Shown here: positions 36,719 through 45,342 of the stretch, in pieces
Position numbering within the stretch: the first letter of the stretch is position 1
How the letters are laid out: every line of letters starts with the position of its first letter
Source: Dyadobacter sp. CECT 9275
GTDB lineage: Bacteria > Bacteroidota > Bacteroidia > Cytophagales > Spirosomataceae
NCBI RefSeq assembly: GCF_907164905.1
Contig: NZ_CAJRAF010000002.1
Span: 1,302,001 to 1,366,000, forward strand
Direction: 5' to 3'
DNA length: 64,000 bases
The notes under the pieces: generated by a model
What the model saw: the letters and a program-made list of their open reading frames with translations, nothing else
The model's database searches: none
What the model was told of the DNA's origin: nothing
Program-made: the position numbers and the translations under genes

Positions 36719-38087
36719 TTACTTAATAGTTTTTTCTACATTAAATCCTATTTTTATTTCAGCACCAAGACCAATATTTCCCATACCCTTAAACACAAAA
36801 GTACCTTTGTTGCCATCATTGTATCCTCCTATACCGCCACCTATATGAGCACTTCCTAATGAACCTCCAACTGTTACGCCTACTTTAAAACCAAAAACAG
36901 TAACACTAGGATTCGCTTCACCTTTAAGTAGATAAGCTCCTGCTTCCCCTCCTAAATAGGCCCCTCTTTTGTTGTTTTCACCTGTAAGAATTCCAACTGT
37001 TCCATTGGCTTCTGCTAAAAGTGCATTCCCTTCTGTGCCTAATCCAATATTGTTATTTTCTGTCCCACCTGTTAAACTTGCCGTGCCCTGCAAACCAGTT
37101 ACCTTTACTCCTCCTTCAAGCGCCAAATTGCCCGCTCCCGTACCCGTAGTATTACTGTATTCTGCTCTAAAACCTGTAACATTTACATCAGCACCTCCAT
37201 ATTCACCAGAACCATTATACCCGGCACTATATCCTGCAACTACTCCTTTTGTTTGAGCTGTGTAAGCGAGTCCACCAGACCCATAGAACCCATCTGGCCG
37301 GACGGTAGCTTCATTTAATTGAACCACATCCTTTTCTGGATTAAACGGCGTCCTTGCGAAGTCATTAATACTGATCGTCGTATCACCGGAGGGATCAATA
37401 TACAACAAAGGATTTCCAAGTCCATAACTGTAGGGAGACACATGACCAAATAGTTCAGCAGCACCATCTACCGTCCCAAATCTCCCGATCGTCGGATCAT
37501 ACTGCCTTGCTCCGTAATCCAGCAACCCCGTTTCCGGCTGTTTTTCCTTTCCGTTATAAAGCGGAACGCCGCCCGGATACTTATTTATACCAGCAGCCCT
37601 AGGCAAATCAAGCCCAAAAGGAAAATACTCAGTCTCTTGTACCATAGTACCCGCTTCGTTCATCACCACTTGAACGCCAGCCCGGTCGAGTATTACCGAG
37701 GTGATCTCTTAGGTAATACTCAAAACTGTAATCATTGCCATTATTAGTGATGTTGATCTGCCCTTCTTCGGTGGCGATACGGGTAAGGTAGTTACTATTA
37801 TTATATTCAAATGCCCCGGCATACTTGGTGTTAACCGTGCCGTTGGTATTGCTCATCCTTAGTTTGGAACCTGCGCCATCATAGTGGTATCCGAGGGTAT
37901 CACTGCCGATGGCAACTTCGCGTGGAAGATTCAGTATGTTGTAGCGGATACCACCTTCACTGATACCCCGGTTTTTGTCCATGGTAGCGTTGCCGGCTCC
38001 GTCATAGGAGGAGTTAGGAACTGCCGTTACCGGAGGTATTACGCTGATCTGGTCCGAGCCGGGGAGCCTGTCGTCCAGTCTGTACAT
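36719..38087 (-). pseudogene. RHS core remnant B with a glycine-rich C-terminal tip
   Basis: Two overlapping frames. The first (37629-38087, 152 aa) carries the core GAGNATMDKNRGISEGGIRY, YHYDGAGSKLRMSNTNG and FEYYLRDHLGNTR. It then drifts out of frame and is followed by the second (36719-37669, 316 aa), with VVMNEAGTMVQETEYFPFGL, LLDYGARQYDPTIGRFGTVD and SYGLGNPLLYIDPSG, the RHS core end. The tip (about 98-316) has DVVQLNEATVRP and then glycine-rich repeats with VTGLQGTASLTGG and FGFKVGVTVGGSLGSAHIGG. The N-terminal RHS repeats are absent, and a stop lies just upstream of 38087. The tip has no recognised enzymatic motif. A membrane protein gene follows 5 bp downstream. Confidence 0.75.
37482..37776. 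repeat. 295-bp RHS-core repeat, copy B
   Basis: Ungapped counterpart of 34207-34501. Here the core continues beyond the repeat on the 5' side of the gene to 38087, while copy A is cut at the repeat edge. The final tips on the other side are unrelated. Confidence 0.9.
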
Positions 38088-38377
38088 CGCTACGCAGAAT
38101 AAAGGAAATCAACATACGGGTACGTCGTTCTCCTTTCCGTTTTGTTGGTCATTATTAGATTTTTCTGAGACAAATTGAGAAATATCATATCTCGTATTTT
38201 GCAGTTATCGAGCATGTGTATGGCCCTTTCCCTGCCTGCTCGTCGTCACGCCATCGCACCAGAAATTATCATTTTGTTAAATAGCCCATTGGACAGAAGC
38301 CCGCGAAAAAGAATTCCACAATTTTGCTGCCCAGAATGCATGTTAACCCATTTTTTTCATATTAAACAATTCACAAG

Positions 38378-41300
38378 ATGGATCGACGTATACGAAGGCG
38401 GTCAGAATTTACAGGAGCTTCACCCAAATCCGTCGCCCGATTGGCACTGATCGCCATGATAAGCGGCACCAGCTGGGCAAACACGCCCTTCCCAATGGAC
38501 GTAAAGGTCAATACTTCGTTTCGGCTTATGACTGCCCAAGCCGACAGACAAATCAAAGGAAAGGTAACTGAGGGCGACACACCCAACGGGATTCCCGGCG
38601 CGAACGTTGTTGTGAAAGGCACCCAGATTGGAACGGTAACAGATGCAACAGGTAATTATTCACTTGACATTCCCGAAGGCGGTGCCATACTCGTGTTTTC
38701 ATACGTAGGTTATATCAGTCAGGAAATCGCGACCGGCACACGGACCACTATCGATATCGCACTGAAGGCCGATAGCAAGTCACTGAACGAGGTGGTCGTT
38801 GTGGGTTATGGAACGCAGAAAAAAGTAAACCTGACGGGCGCTGTGGACCAGGTGGGCCAGGAAGTATTGCAAAACCGGCCGATTCCCAACCTGGCGCAAG
38901 GGCTGGTGGGGGTTGTACCTAACCTGAATATCCGTATGTTTGACGGCAAGCCCACGCAATCGCCTTCTTTTAACGTACGTGGTACTACATCAATCGGTCA
39001 GCAGGGAAGCGCACTGGTGCTGATCGACGGCGTGGAAGGTGACCCGCGCATGCTGAACCCGCAAGACATCGAAAGCATTTCGGTACTGAAAGATGCGGCT
39101 TCGGCTTCCATTTATGGAGCACGTGCCGTATTTGGCGTGGTACTCATCACGACCAAACCAGCGCCGGAAGGCAAGATGCGCGTTTCTTATACGGCCAACT
39201 ACTCGATCAAAGCCCCTACGGAGATTCCTGACAACATCGTCGACTCCTATCCATGGGCGCAGGGTTTCAGCGACGCCTGGTCGCGCTGGAACGACAACGG
39301 GAGCACACCGACCGCGGTTAACAAAACGATCAGCTTCTCCCCCGCCTATCTGGCCGAGATCAAAAAGAGATATGAAGACCCGTCACTGCCAAAAGTAGAG
39401 GTAAACCCGACAACCGGTGAATATCAATACTATTACAGCACCGACTGGTACAAGGAGTTATACAAAAAGCGCCTGAGCGCACAAGATCACGCGCTTTCCA
39501 TCGCCGGCGGTACCGACAAGGCAACCTACCTGCTCAGCGGCCGTTTCAATAACCAGGATGGATTGTTTCGTTACAATACGGACAAATACAGCATGTATAA
39601 CTTCCGTGCAAAGGGAGGTATTCAGCTGACTTCGTGGCTGCGGGTCGATAACAACACGGAGTTTTCTTCGATGAAATACCACCAGCCATTGAACGTCGGT
39701 GAAGGAAGCGGTATTTACCGGAACATTGCTGATGAAGGCCACCCGCTGGCTCCACTACTGAACCCGGACGGAACACTTTCGTTTTCAGCAGCTTATACTG
39801 TGGGTGATTACTACTACGGCCGCAATGCCATTGACCAAACCCAACGCTTCCTGAAAAACCAGACGGCAGCGAAGGCGCAATTCTTCGATAAGGCACTCAC
39901 CATCAAAGCCAACATGACCTTCCAGAGCACCGACCTTGCCACGCAGCAAAACCGTGTTCAGGTGCCATACAGCCGTACCAAGGGTGTGATCGGCTACACC
40001 GGTACCAATACCAACGACATCGCCGAAGCAAGAAATACGATCAGCTACCTGGCAACAAACTTCTATGCAGATTATGTGAAGTCGTTTAACAATGTCCACA
40101 ATTTTACGATACTGGGCGGTTTCAATTACGAACGCTCGATCACTACAAACCTGGCCGCCCAGCGGAACGGTATCGTATACAGCGGCGCCGACGACATCAA
40201 TCTCGCGCTGGGGCAAAGCATTACTACCAACGGTGGTTACCGCAAATGGGCCATAGCAGGGGGCTTTTTCCGCCTGAACTACAACTTCCGCGAACGATAC
40301 CTGCTTGAAATAAACGGACGTTACGACGGTTCTTCGAAATTCCCGACAAACCAACAGTGGGCTTTCTTTCCATCGGCCTCAGCCGGTTGGCGCATATCGG
40401 AAGAACCATTCTGGAAAGTGAGTCCAAAAATCATTTCAAACCTGAAACTGCGTGCATCTTACGGTTCGCTGGGTAATGGTAACATAGCGCCATACGCATT
40501 CAATGAGAAGTTCAGTATTTCTCAAATGGGGCGTGTCATCAACGGAATCCGCCCGCAGGCCACAAGCCAGCCCGCCGTTGTTCCGAACGGCCTGACATGG
40601 GAGACTTCTACCACAGCCAACTTGGGTCTTGACTTCCATGCGATCAATGGTAAACTCCAATTCTCCGGGGACATTTACCAGCGTAAAACAACCGACATGT
40701 TTACTGTTGGACCAACTGTTCCTTCGATATACGGTACAAGCGTACCTAACGGAAACTATGCCGACCTGAAAACCAATGGATGGGAGCTTTCCATCAACTG
40801 GGATGACCAGTTCAACCTGGGCTCTAAGCCGCTCCACTACGGTGTACGTGTGACATTGGCCGACTACAAAGCGACGATCACCAAATACAACAACCCGGAT
40901 AAAAACCTGACTGACTATTACGAAGGTCAGCGTGTGGGTGAAATTTGGGGTTACAAAGTGGCCGGGTTGTTCAGATCAGCGGACGAAATCGCCAACTCTC
41001 CATCACAGTCCAACGTACCGAACACGAACACCCGCAAGAACTACCCTGGTGACCTCAAGTTCCAGAATCTGGACGGCGACAATGTCATTTACCAGGGTTT
41101 GAACCGCGTGGGCAACTCGGGTGACAAATCGATCATCGGCAACTCCGAGCCTCGTTACACCTATGGAGTGAACCTCTCGGGTGACTGGAACGGCTTCTTC
41201 GTAGGCGGTTTCTTTCAGGGTGTGCTCAAACAAAACTGGTATCCTTCGGCAGAGGCACGTTTCTGGGGACAATACAACCGTCCATACAACGCTTACCCAC

Positions 41301-41695
41301 GCTGGCAGCAGGACAATATGTACCGCGAAGAACTGGGTAACTTCGATGCTTATCTGCCTCGTCTGGTAGGATACATAGCGCAGGGAACAGGCCGCGCATT
41401 GCAGGTGGCCAATGACCGTTACATGCAGAATGTGGGCTACATCCGGCTGAGAAACCTGCAAATCGGTTACACCATTCCCGAACGCATCACCTCTAAAATC
41501 CACGCACGTGACCTGAAAGTGTATCTGTCAGGAGAAAACATCTGGACATGGTCACCACTTTACAAATGGACCCGCGATACGGATGTAACCAGCATTTACG
41601 GATCAGACAAAGACCTTAGCGGCGGTAGCAGCGGCGACGGATACAATTACCCGATGTTGAAATCCGTATCAATCGGGTTGTCAATCAATTTCTAA
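38378..41695 (+). CDS. SusC/RagA TonB-dependent receptor (system 4)
   Basis: 1105 aa with an ATG start at 38378. The N-terminus (MDRRIRRRSEF) is unusually basic before the signal core SVARLALIAMISGTSWA. The carboxypeptidase-regulatory-like domain spans about 58-130 (GANVVVKGTQIGTVTD). NEVVVVGYGTQKKVNLTGAV is followed by the plug (VLIDGVEGDPRMLNP, SISVLKDAASASIYGARAV) and the barrel. There is no STN domain. SusD starts 8 bp downstream. The 290 bp before it hold no gene and must contain its promoter, but no clear box was found. It is divergent from the RHS remnant B. Confidence 0.95.
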   Translation: MDRRIRRRSEFTGASPKSVARLALIAMISGTSWANTPFPMDVKVNTSFRLMTAQADRQIKGKVTEGDTPNGIPGANVVVKGTQIGTVTDATGNYSLDIPEGGAILVFSYVGYISQEIATGTRTTIDIALKADSKSLNEVVVVGYGTQKKVNLTGAVDQVGQEVLQNRPIPNLAQGLVGVVPNLNIRMFDGKPTQSPSFNVRGTTSIGQQGSALVLIDGVEGDPRMLNPQDIESISVLKDAASASIYGARAVFGVVLITTKPAPEGKMRVSYTANYSIKAPTEIPDNIVDSYPWAQGFSDAWSRWNDNGSTPTAVNKTISFSPAYLAEIKKRYEDPSLPKVEVNPTTGEYQYYYSTDWYKELYKKRLSAQDHALSIAGGTDKATYLLSGRFNNQDGLFRYNTDKYSMYNFRAKGGIQLTSWLRVDNNTEFSSMKYHQPLNVGEGSGIYRNIADEGHPLAPLLNPDGTLSFSAAYTVGDYYYGRNAIDQTQRFLKNQTAAKAQFFDKALTIKANMTFQSTDLATQQNRVQVPYSRTKGVIGYTGTNTNDIAEARNTISYLATNFYADYVKSFNNVHNFTILGGFNYERSITTNLAAQRNGIVYSGADDINLALGQSITTNGGYRKWAIAGGFFRLNYNFRERYLLEINGRYDGSSKFPTNQQWAFFPSASAGWRISEEPFWKVSPKIISNLKLRASYGSLGNGNIAPYAFNEKFSISQMGRVINGIRPQATSQPAVVPNGLTWETSTTANLGLDFHAINGKLQFSGDIYQRKTTDMFTVGPTVPSIYGTSVPNGNYADLKTNGWELSINWDDQFNLGSKPLHYGVRVTLADYKATITKYNNPDKNLTDYYEGQRVGEIWGYKVAGLFRSADEIANSPSQSNVPNTNTRKNYPGDLKFQNLDGDNVIYQGLNRVGNSGDKSIIGNSEPRYTYGVNLSGDWNGFFVGGFFQGVLKQNWYPSAEARFWGQYNRPYNAYPRWQQDNMYREELGNFDAYLPRLVGYIAQGTGRALQVANDRYMQNVGYIRLRNLQIGYTIPERITSKIHARDLKVYLSGENIWTWSPLYKWTRDTDVTSIYGSDKDLSGGSSGDGYNYPMLKSVSIGLSINF

Positions 41696-41703
41696 TAGCA
41701 ATT

Positions 41704-43482
41704 ATGAAGACTAAAAAAATACTCAGTTATACCCTTGCCGTTTTGCTGCTCGCTACGGCAAGCTCTTGCGACCTCACAGAGGTGCCGGTAGATACCGCCA
41801 CCAACCAAGCTGTTTTCAGCTCCGAGGCCGGTCTGGACCTTTACATGAACTCGTTTTACAACCTCCTCCCGGATCCGGATGTAGGCGTATTCCAGATCGA
41901 CGACAACTCGGACCTCGTTGCGCGTAACGGCGTAGACGACTACCTGGCTGTCAATGCATTAAGCCCAATAACAAGCTCCGGCTGGTCCACGAACGACTGG
42001 GCGCCGCTTCGTAACATCAATTACTTTATTGAAAATGCCGAAAAGAGTACCGTACCTACCAAAAACCATTACCTCGGTACGGCACGGTTCTTCCGGGCAC
42101 TGTTTTACTTTACAAAGGTCAGAAGATTTGGTGATGTGCCCTGGATCGAAAAGACGATCGATGTAAAAGACGAAGCTACTTTGTACGGAACACGCATGAA
42201 CCGTTATGAAGTGATGGACAAAGTCCTGGCCGACCTGAACTTCGCCATCGACAATATAACACTCACTTCCGACGCTTCGGTAACAAGGATCACCAAGAAC
42301 GTGGCACGTGCCTACAAAACGCGCATCGCATTGTTTGAGGCTTCTTGGCGGAAATACCATACCGAAGACAACAAGCAGTCGACAGCCAATGCCTGGTATG
42401 AGGAAGTTGTGAAGGAAGCCAACGCCATCACAGGTTATACGCTGCATACCAGCACGCCAGACAGGGCTTACCGTGAAATGTTCATTACAAAAACGCCTTA
42501 CACAGACGAGACGATACTCTCGGTCGCGTTAAGCGCAAACCTTCAGGTGTACAGCTCTGCCAACCGCCGCTTCATTAGTCCCACCTATGGCAACCGCCCC
42601 AGCCTCACGCGCCGCTTCGTAAATACTTACCTCAATCTGGACGGAACGCCGTTCACAAGCAAGACCGGTTACGAGACGACGCCTTTTGTAGAAGAGGTAA
42701 AAAACCGCGACCTACGCTTGAAACAGACGATTCGGACCGGAGACTATGCCCGCACCGAAAACGGCGTCCCGGTTGTTGCTCCGCCAAATTTCAGCCAGAC
42801 ATACACTGGTTACCAGCCGATTAAATGGTGCTACGACGAGCGTTTCCCCTTCGATGACGAAAGCCGCAACGACAACGCGCACATCGTAATGCGCTATGCA
42901 GAAGTGCTTCTGAACAAGGCTGAAGCACTGGCCGAGCTTGACAAAATGACTGCCACGGAATGGACGAACACCATTGGTGCGCTGCGGAAGCGGGCAGGGA
43001 TCACCGGAGCGACGCTGACGACACCGCCAACGGTAGCCGATCCATACATGATATCATTTTTCTCTAACAAATTCACTAGTCCTGTATTACTCGAAGTGTT
43101 ACGCGAGAGAGGTACCGAGTTGATTTTTGAAGGACTACGTCCAGACGATTTAAGAAGATGGAAACTGGGCACCCTTTTCCAGACAGCCTCGCTGAATGGT
43201 ATGTACGTACCTGATCTGGGCGAGTATGACCTGAACGGAGATGGCAAAAAAGACGTATATTTCTATCAGGGAACCAAGCCAACGTCTTCCACAACTGGCA
43301 TCGCATTTGTGGATGTGTCGGCTTCTACGGCCGTGGGACGTATTCAATTGTCCAAAGGCACATCGGGTGAAGTGATGTGGAACCCCGGCCAGCGCCAGTG
43401 GGCAGACAAGAAATACCTCTACCCCATTCCCGAAGCTGAACGCACTCGGAATCCTGCTCTGGGCCAGAATCCGGGCTGGTAA
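41704..43482 (+). CDS. RagB/SusD-family nutrient uptake lipoprotein (system 4)
   Basis: 592 aa, lipobox SSC at Cys22. It is the classical RagB/SusD type (SusD N- and C-terminal domains), with VPVDTATNQAVFSSEAGLDL, GTARFFRALFYFTKVRRFGD and the C-terminal LRERGTELIFEGLRPDDLRR. It is longer than its SusD-like_2 neighbours. It follows SusC by 8 bp. It should bind the imported ligand on the outer face. A hairpin follows the stop. Confidence 0.94.
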   Translation: MKTKKILSYTLAVLLLATASSCDLTEVPVDTATNQAVFSSEAGLDLYMNSFYNLLPDPDVGVFQIDDNSDLVARNGVDDYLAVNALSPITSSGWSTNDWAPLRNINYFIENAEKSTVPTKNHYLGTARFFRALFYFTKVRRFGDVPWIEKTIDVKDEATLYGTRMNRYEVMDKVLADLNFAIDNITLTSDASVTRITKNVARAYKTRIALFEASWRKYHTEDNKQSTANAWYEEVVKEANAITGYTLHTSTPDRAYREMFITKTPYTDETILSVALSANLQVYSSANRRFISPTYGNRPSLTRRFVNTYLNLDGTPFTSKTGYETTPFVEEVKNRDLRLKQTIRTGDYARTENGVPVVAPPNFSQTYTGYQPIKWCYDERFPFDDESRNDNAHIVMRYAEVLLNKAEALAELDKMTATEWTNTIGALRKRAGITGATLTTPPTVADPYMISFFSNKFTSPVLLEVLRERGTELIFEGLRPDDLRRWKLGTLFQTASLNGMYVPDLGEYDLNGDGKKDVYFYQGTKPTSSTTGIAFVDVSASTAVGRIQLSKGTSGEVMWNPGQRQWADKKYLYPIPEAERTRNPALGQNPGW

Positions 43483-43511
43483 GCTTACAGCTACTATCTG
43501 GTTCAACAGTA

Positions 43512-43550
43512 CAAAAGCGGGGTCTGTCGGAAACGATAGCCTCGCTTTTG
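43512..43550. terminator. Hairpin after system 4 susD
   Basis: The stem CAAAAGCG / CGCTTTTG, extended by GG/CC, encloses an interrupted loop about 30 bp after the stop. It probably ends the plus-strand transcript; the arrangement is convergent with system 5. Confidence 0.55.
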
Positions 43551-43650
43551 CCTTGCCAAATCATTTGGGATAAATACTACTGTTTTGTGGGTCATTCTTT
43601 GGGAACACAAACGATGACGAAGCCAAACCTTTGTAACTCCTTATTCAACA

Positions 43651-43693
43651 AAAGGGTTAAAAAAGTCCTTTTAGAGCACCTTTTTAACCCTTT
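43651..43693. terminator. Convergent hairpin between systems 4 and 5
   Basis: A perfect 13-bp inverted repeat, AAAGGGTTAAAAA / TTTTTAACCCTTT, with a 17-nt loop lies between the two convergent SusD genes. It can terminate both. Its core matches the hairpin at 32744-32785. Confidence 0.8.
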
Positions 43694-43747
43694 CGTGTTA
43701 CGCCGGTTTTAAAAAACCGGACAAAAGCGATGATAAATTAAAGGATA

Positions 43748-45316
43748 TTATTGCTTATCCCACCAAACCCTCGTTTTGAAGTTATCGGCTCCCTGACGGG
43801 CCACTGCGGCCTTGTAGTTAACATCATTCAGTACAGGCTCATCCTCGGGGTAGCGTAATCTGCGTGGATAAGTACCATCCGTTTCGTTACTTGGATAATT
43901 AATCGGTGTAAGTTTGGGATATCCCGATCGGCGTACGTTGGCGAATGCTTCAAGACCGTTCATGAAACATGCTGCCCAGTACTGTGAATTGATCTGCTCG
44001 TAAGCTTTTTCTTTGTCGGCAGTACCAACGAAAGGATTGGCTGTCAGATAGGTATTGATCTCTGCATCGGTAATAACCGCCGTGGCTTCGTATTTAGCCA
44101 GGTTTTTCATCGCGCCTGTTACACCATTTTTGTAAAATGCAGCTGCATCACCGGTGATCCAGCCACGAACAGCCGCTTCGGCGAGCATCAGCTGCACTTC
44201 ACCATAGGTAATCAACATTCTTGGGCCATCCAGTTTGGCATAAATGTCCCGGTTGATACCGGAATACTGATGCCCGCCCGCAGGATTACTATTGTCATAA
44301 CTAGGATCCGACTTAATGGTAACCAGGTTGAATCCGTTTGGCATTCCTTTCTGAATAGCAGGATCAGTATTCTTGGTAGAAGCTTTGGCCGGATCGGTAT
44401 ATACGGCCACTGTATATTTGAGCCTTGGATCATTGCGGCTCTTAAGGAAATTAAAGAAGGTGGCACTAATCTTGCCTGGATTGGGTCCGGATACGGAAAG
44501 TGTCCAGCTATCTTCATTTACAAGCGCCTGGTTAGCTCCCGTTTTGTCCGGAAACCTTACGAATGCGTTGTCATCAACCGAGGTAAATACTCCCCCGGCA
44601 AAAGCCTTTTTCACCCAGGCTTCGGCTGTTGCAGGCTCTACTTTCTGCAGACGCATACCCAGGCGCAGCATCAGAGAATATCCGAATTTTTTCCATTTGG
44701 CAACATCACCGGCATAGATGATATCAGCTGTAACAGGGCCTTTTGAAGCGTCCAGCTTTCCGATGGCATCCTCAAGCTCCGACAGCATACTGTAATAGAT
44801 ATCCTTCTGGGTATCATATTTGGGTTTGTAGTTCTGGGTGTAATACCCGAGATTGGCCTCCGAATAAGGAACATCGCCATACATATCTGTCAGGCGGTGG
44901 TAGATCAACGTTTTCCAGATCCTCGCCATGTTGTACAGATTGCTGAGCTCTGGTTTGTCCTTGGATAACACCAGGGCATCTTCCAATAATTTACTACCTC
45001 CGGTACCTGGGTTAAAGGTATTCTTCCACAGACTCTCACTTCCCCCTTTGTTGTACACATATTTGTCACCAAAGAAATCAAACGTTCCGGCATCACTCAG
45101 GGTTGCAAACTGCTGTACAAAAGGTTCCGCATAGTGTAATGAAGTACCGTTGTCCCCTCGGGATGAGAAAAGCTGTGACGAGGTAAACAGGTAAGCGGGG
45201 TTGAAAATCTCAGCAGTTGCCGCATTGGGATCTTTATTCAGTTCTTCAAAATCGCCATCGCAGCCGGACATGAGCATCACGCCGCTTGCCAATAACAGGC
45301 TAAGTATCTTTTTCAT
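43748..45316 (-). CDS. SusD/RagB-family nutrient-binding lipoprotein (system 5)
   Basis: 522 aa, lipobox SGC at Cys19. It fits SusD-like_2 (FEELNKDPNAATAEIFNPAY, IWKTLIYHRLTDMYGDVPYS, GDVAKWKKFGYSLMLRLGMR, YPEDEPVLNDVNYKAAV). It follows SusC5 by 26 bp on the minus strand. It binds the ligand for that SusC. The resemblance to the SusD proteins of systems 1 and 3 is clear in the shared motifs, but the sequences are not near-identical. Confidence 0.94.
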   Translation of the reverse strand: MKKILSLLLASGVMLMSGCDGDFEELNKDPNAATAEIFNPAYLFTSSQLFSSRGDNGTSLHYAEPFVQQFATLSDAGTFDFFGDKYVYNKGGSESLWKNTFNPGTGGSKLLEDALVLSKDKPELSNLYNMARIWKTLIYHRLTDMYGDVPYSEANLGYYTQNYKPKYDTQKDIYYSMLSELEDAIGKLDASKGPVTADIIYAGDVAKWKKFGYSLMLRLGMRLQKVEPATAEAWVKKAFAGGVFTSVDDNAFVRFPDKTGANQALVNEDSWTLSVSGPNPGKISATFFNFLKSRNDPRLKYTVAVYTDPAKASTKNTDPAIQKGMPNGFNLVTIKSDPSYDNSNPAGGHQYSGINRDIYAKLDGPRMLITYGEVQLMLAEAAVRGWITGDAAAFYKNGVTGAMKNLAKYEATAVITDAEINTYLTANPFVGTADKEKAYEQINSQYWAACFMNGLEAFANVRRSGYPKLTPINYPSNETDGTYPRRLRYPEDEPVLNDVNYKAAVARQGADNFKTRVWWDKQ

Positions 45317-45342
45317 TTTTTAATATTTTTTCAGTTCCTGAC

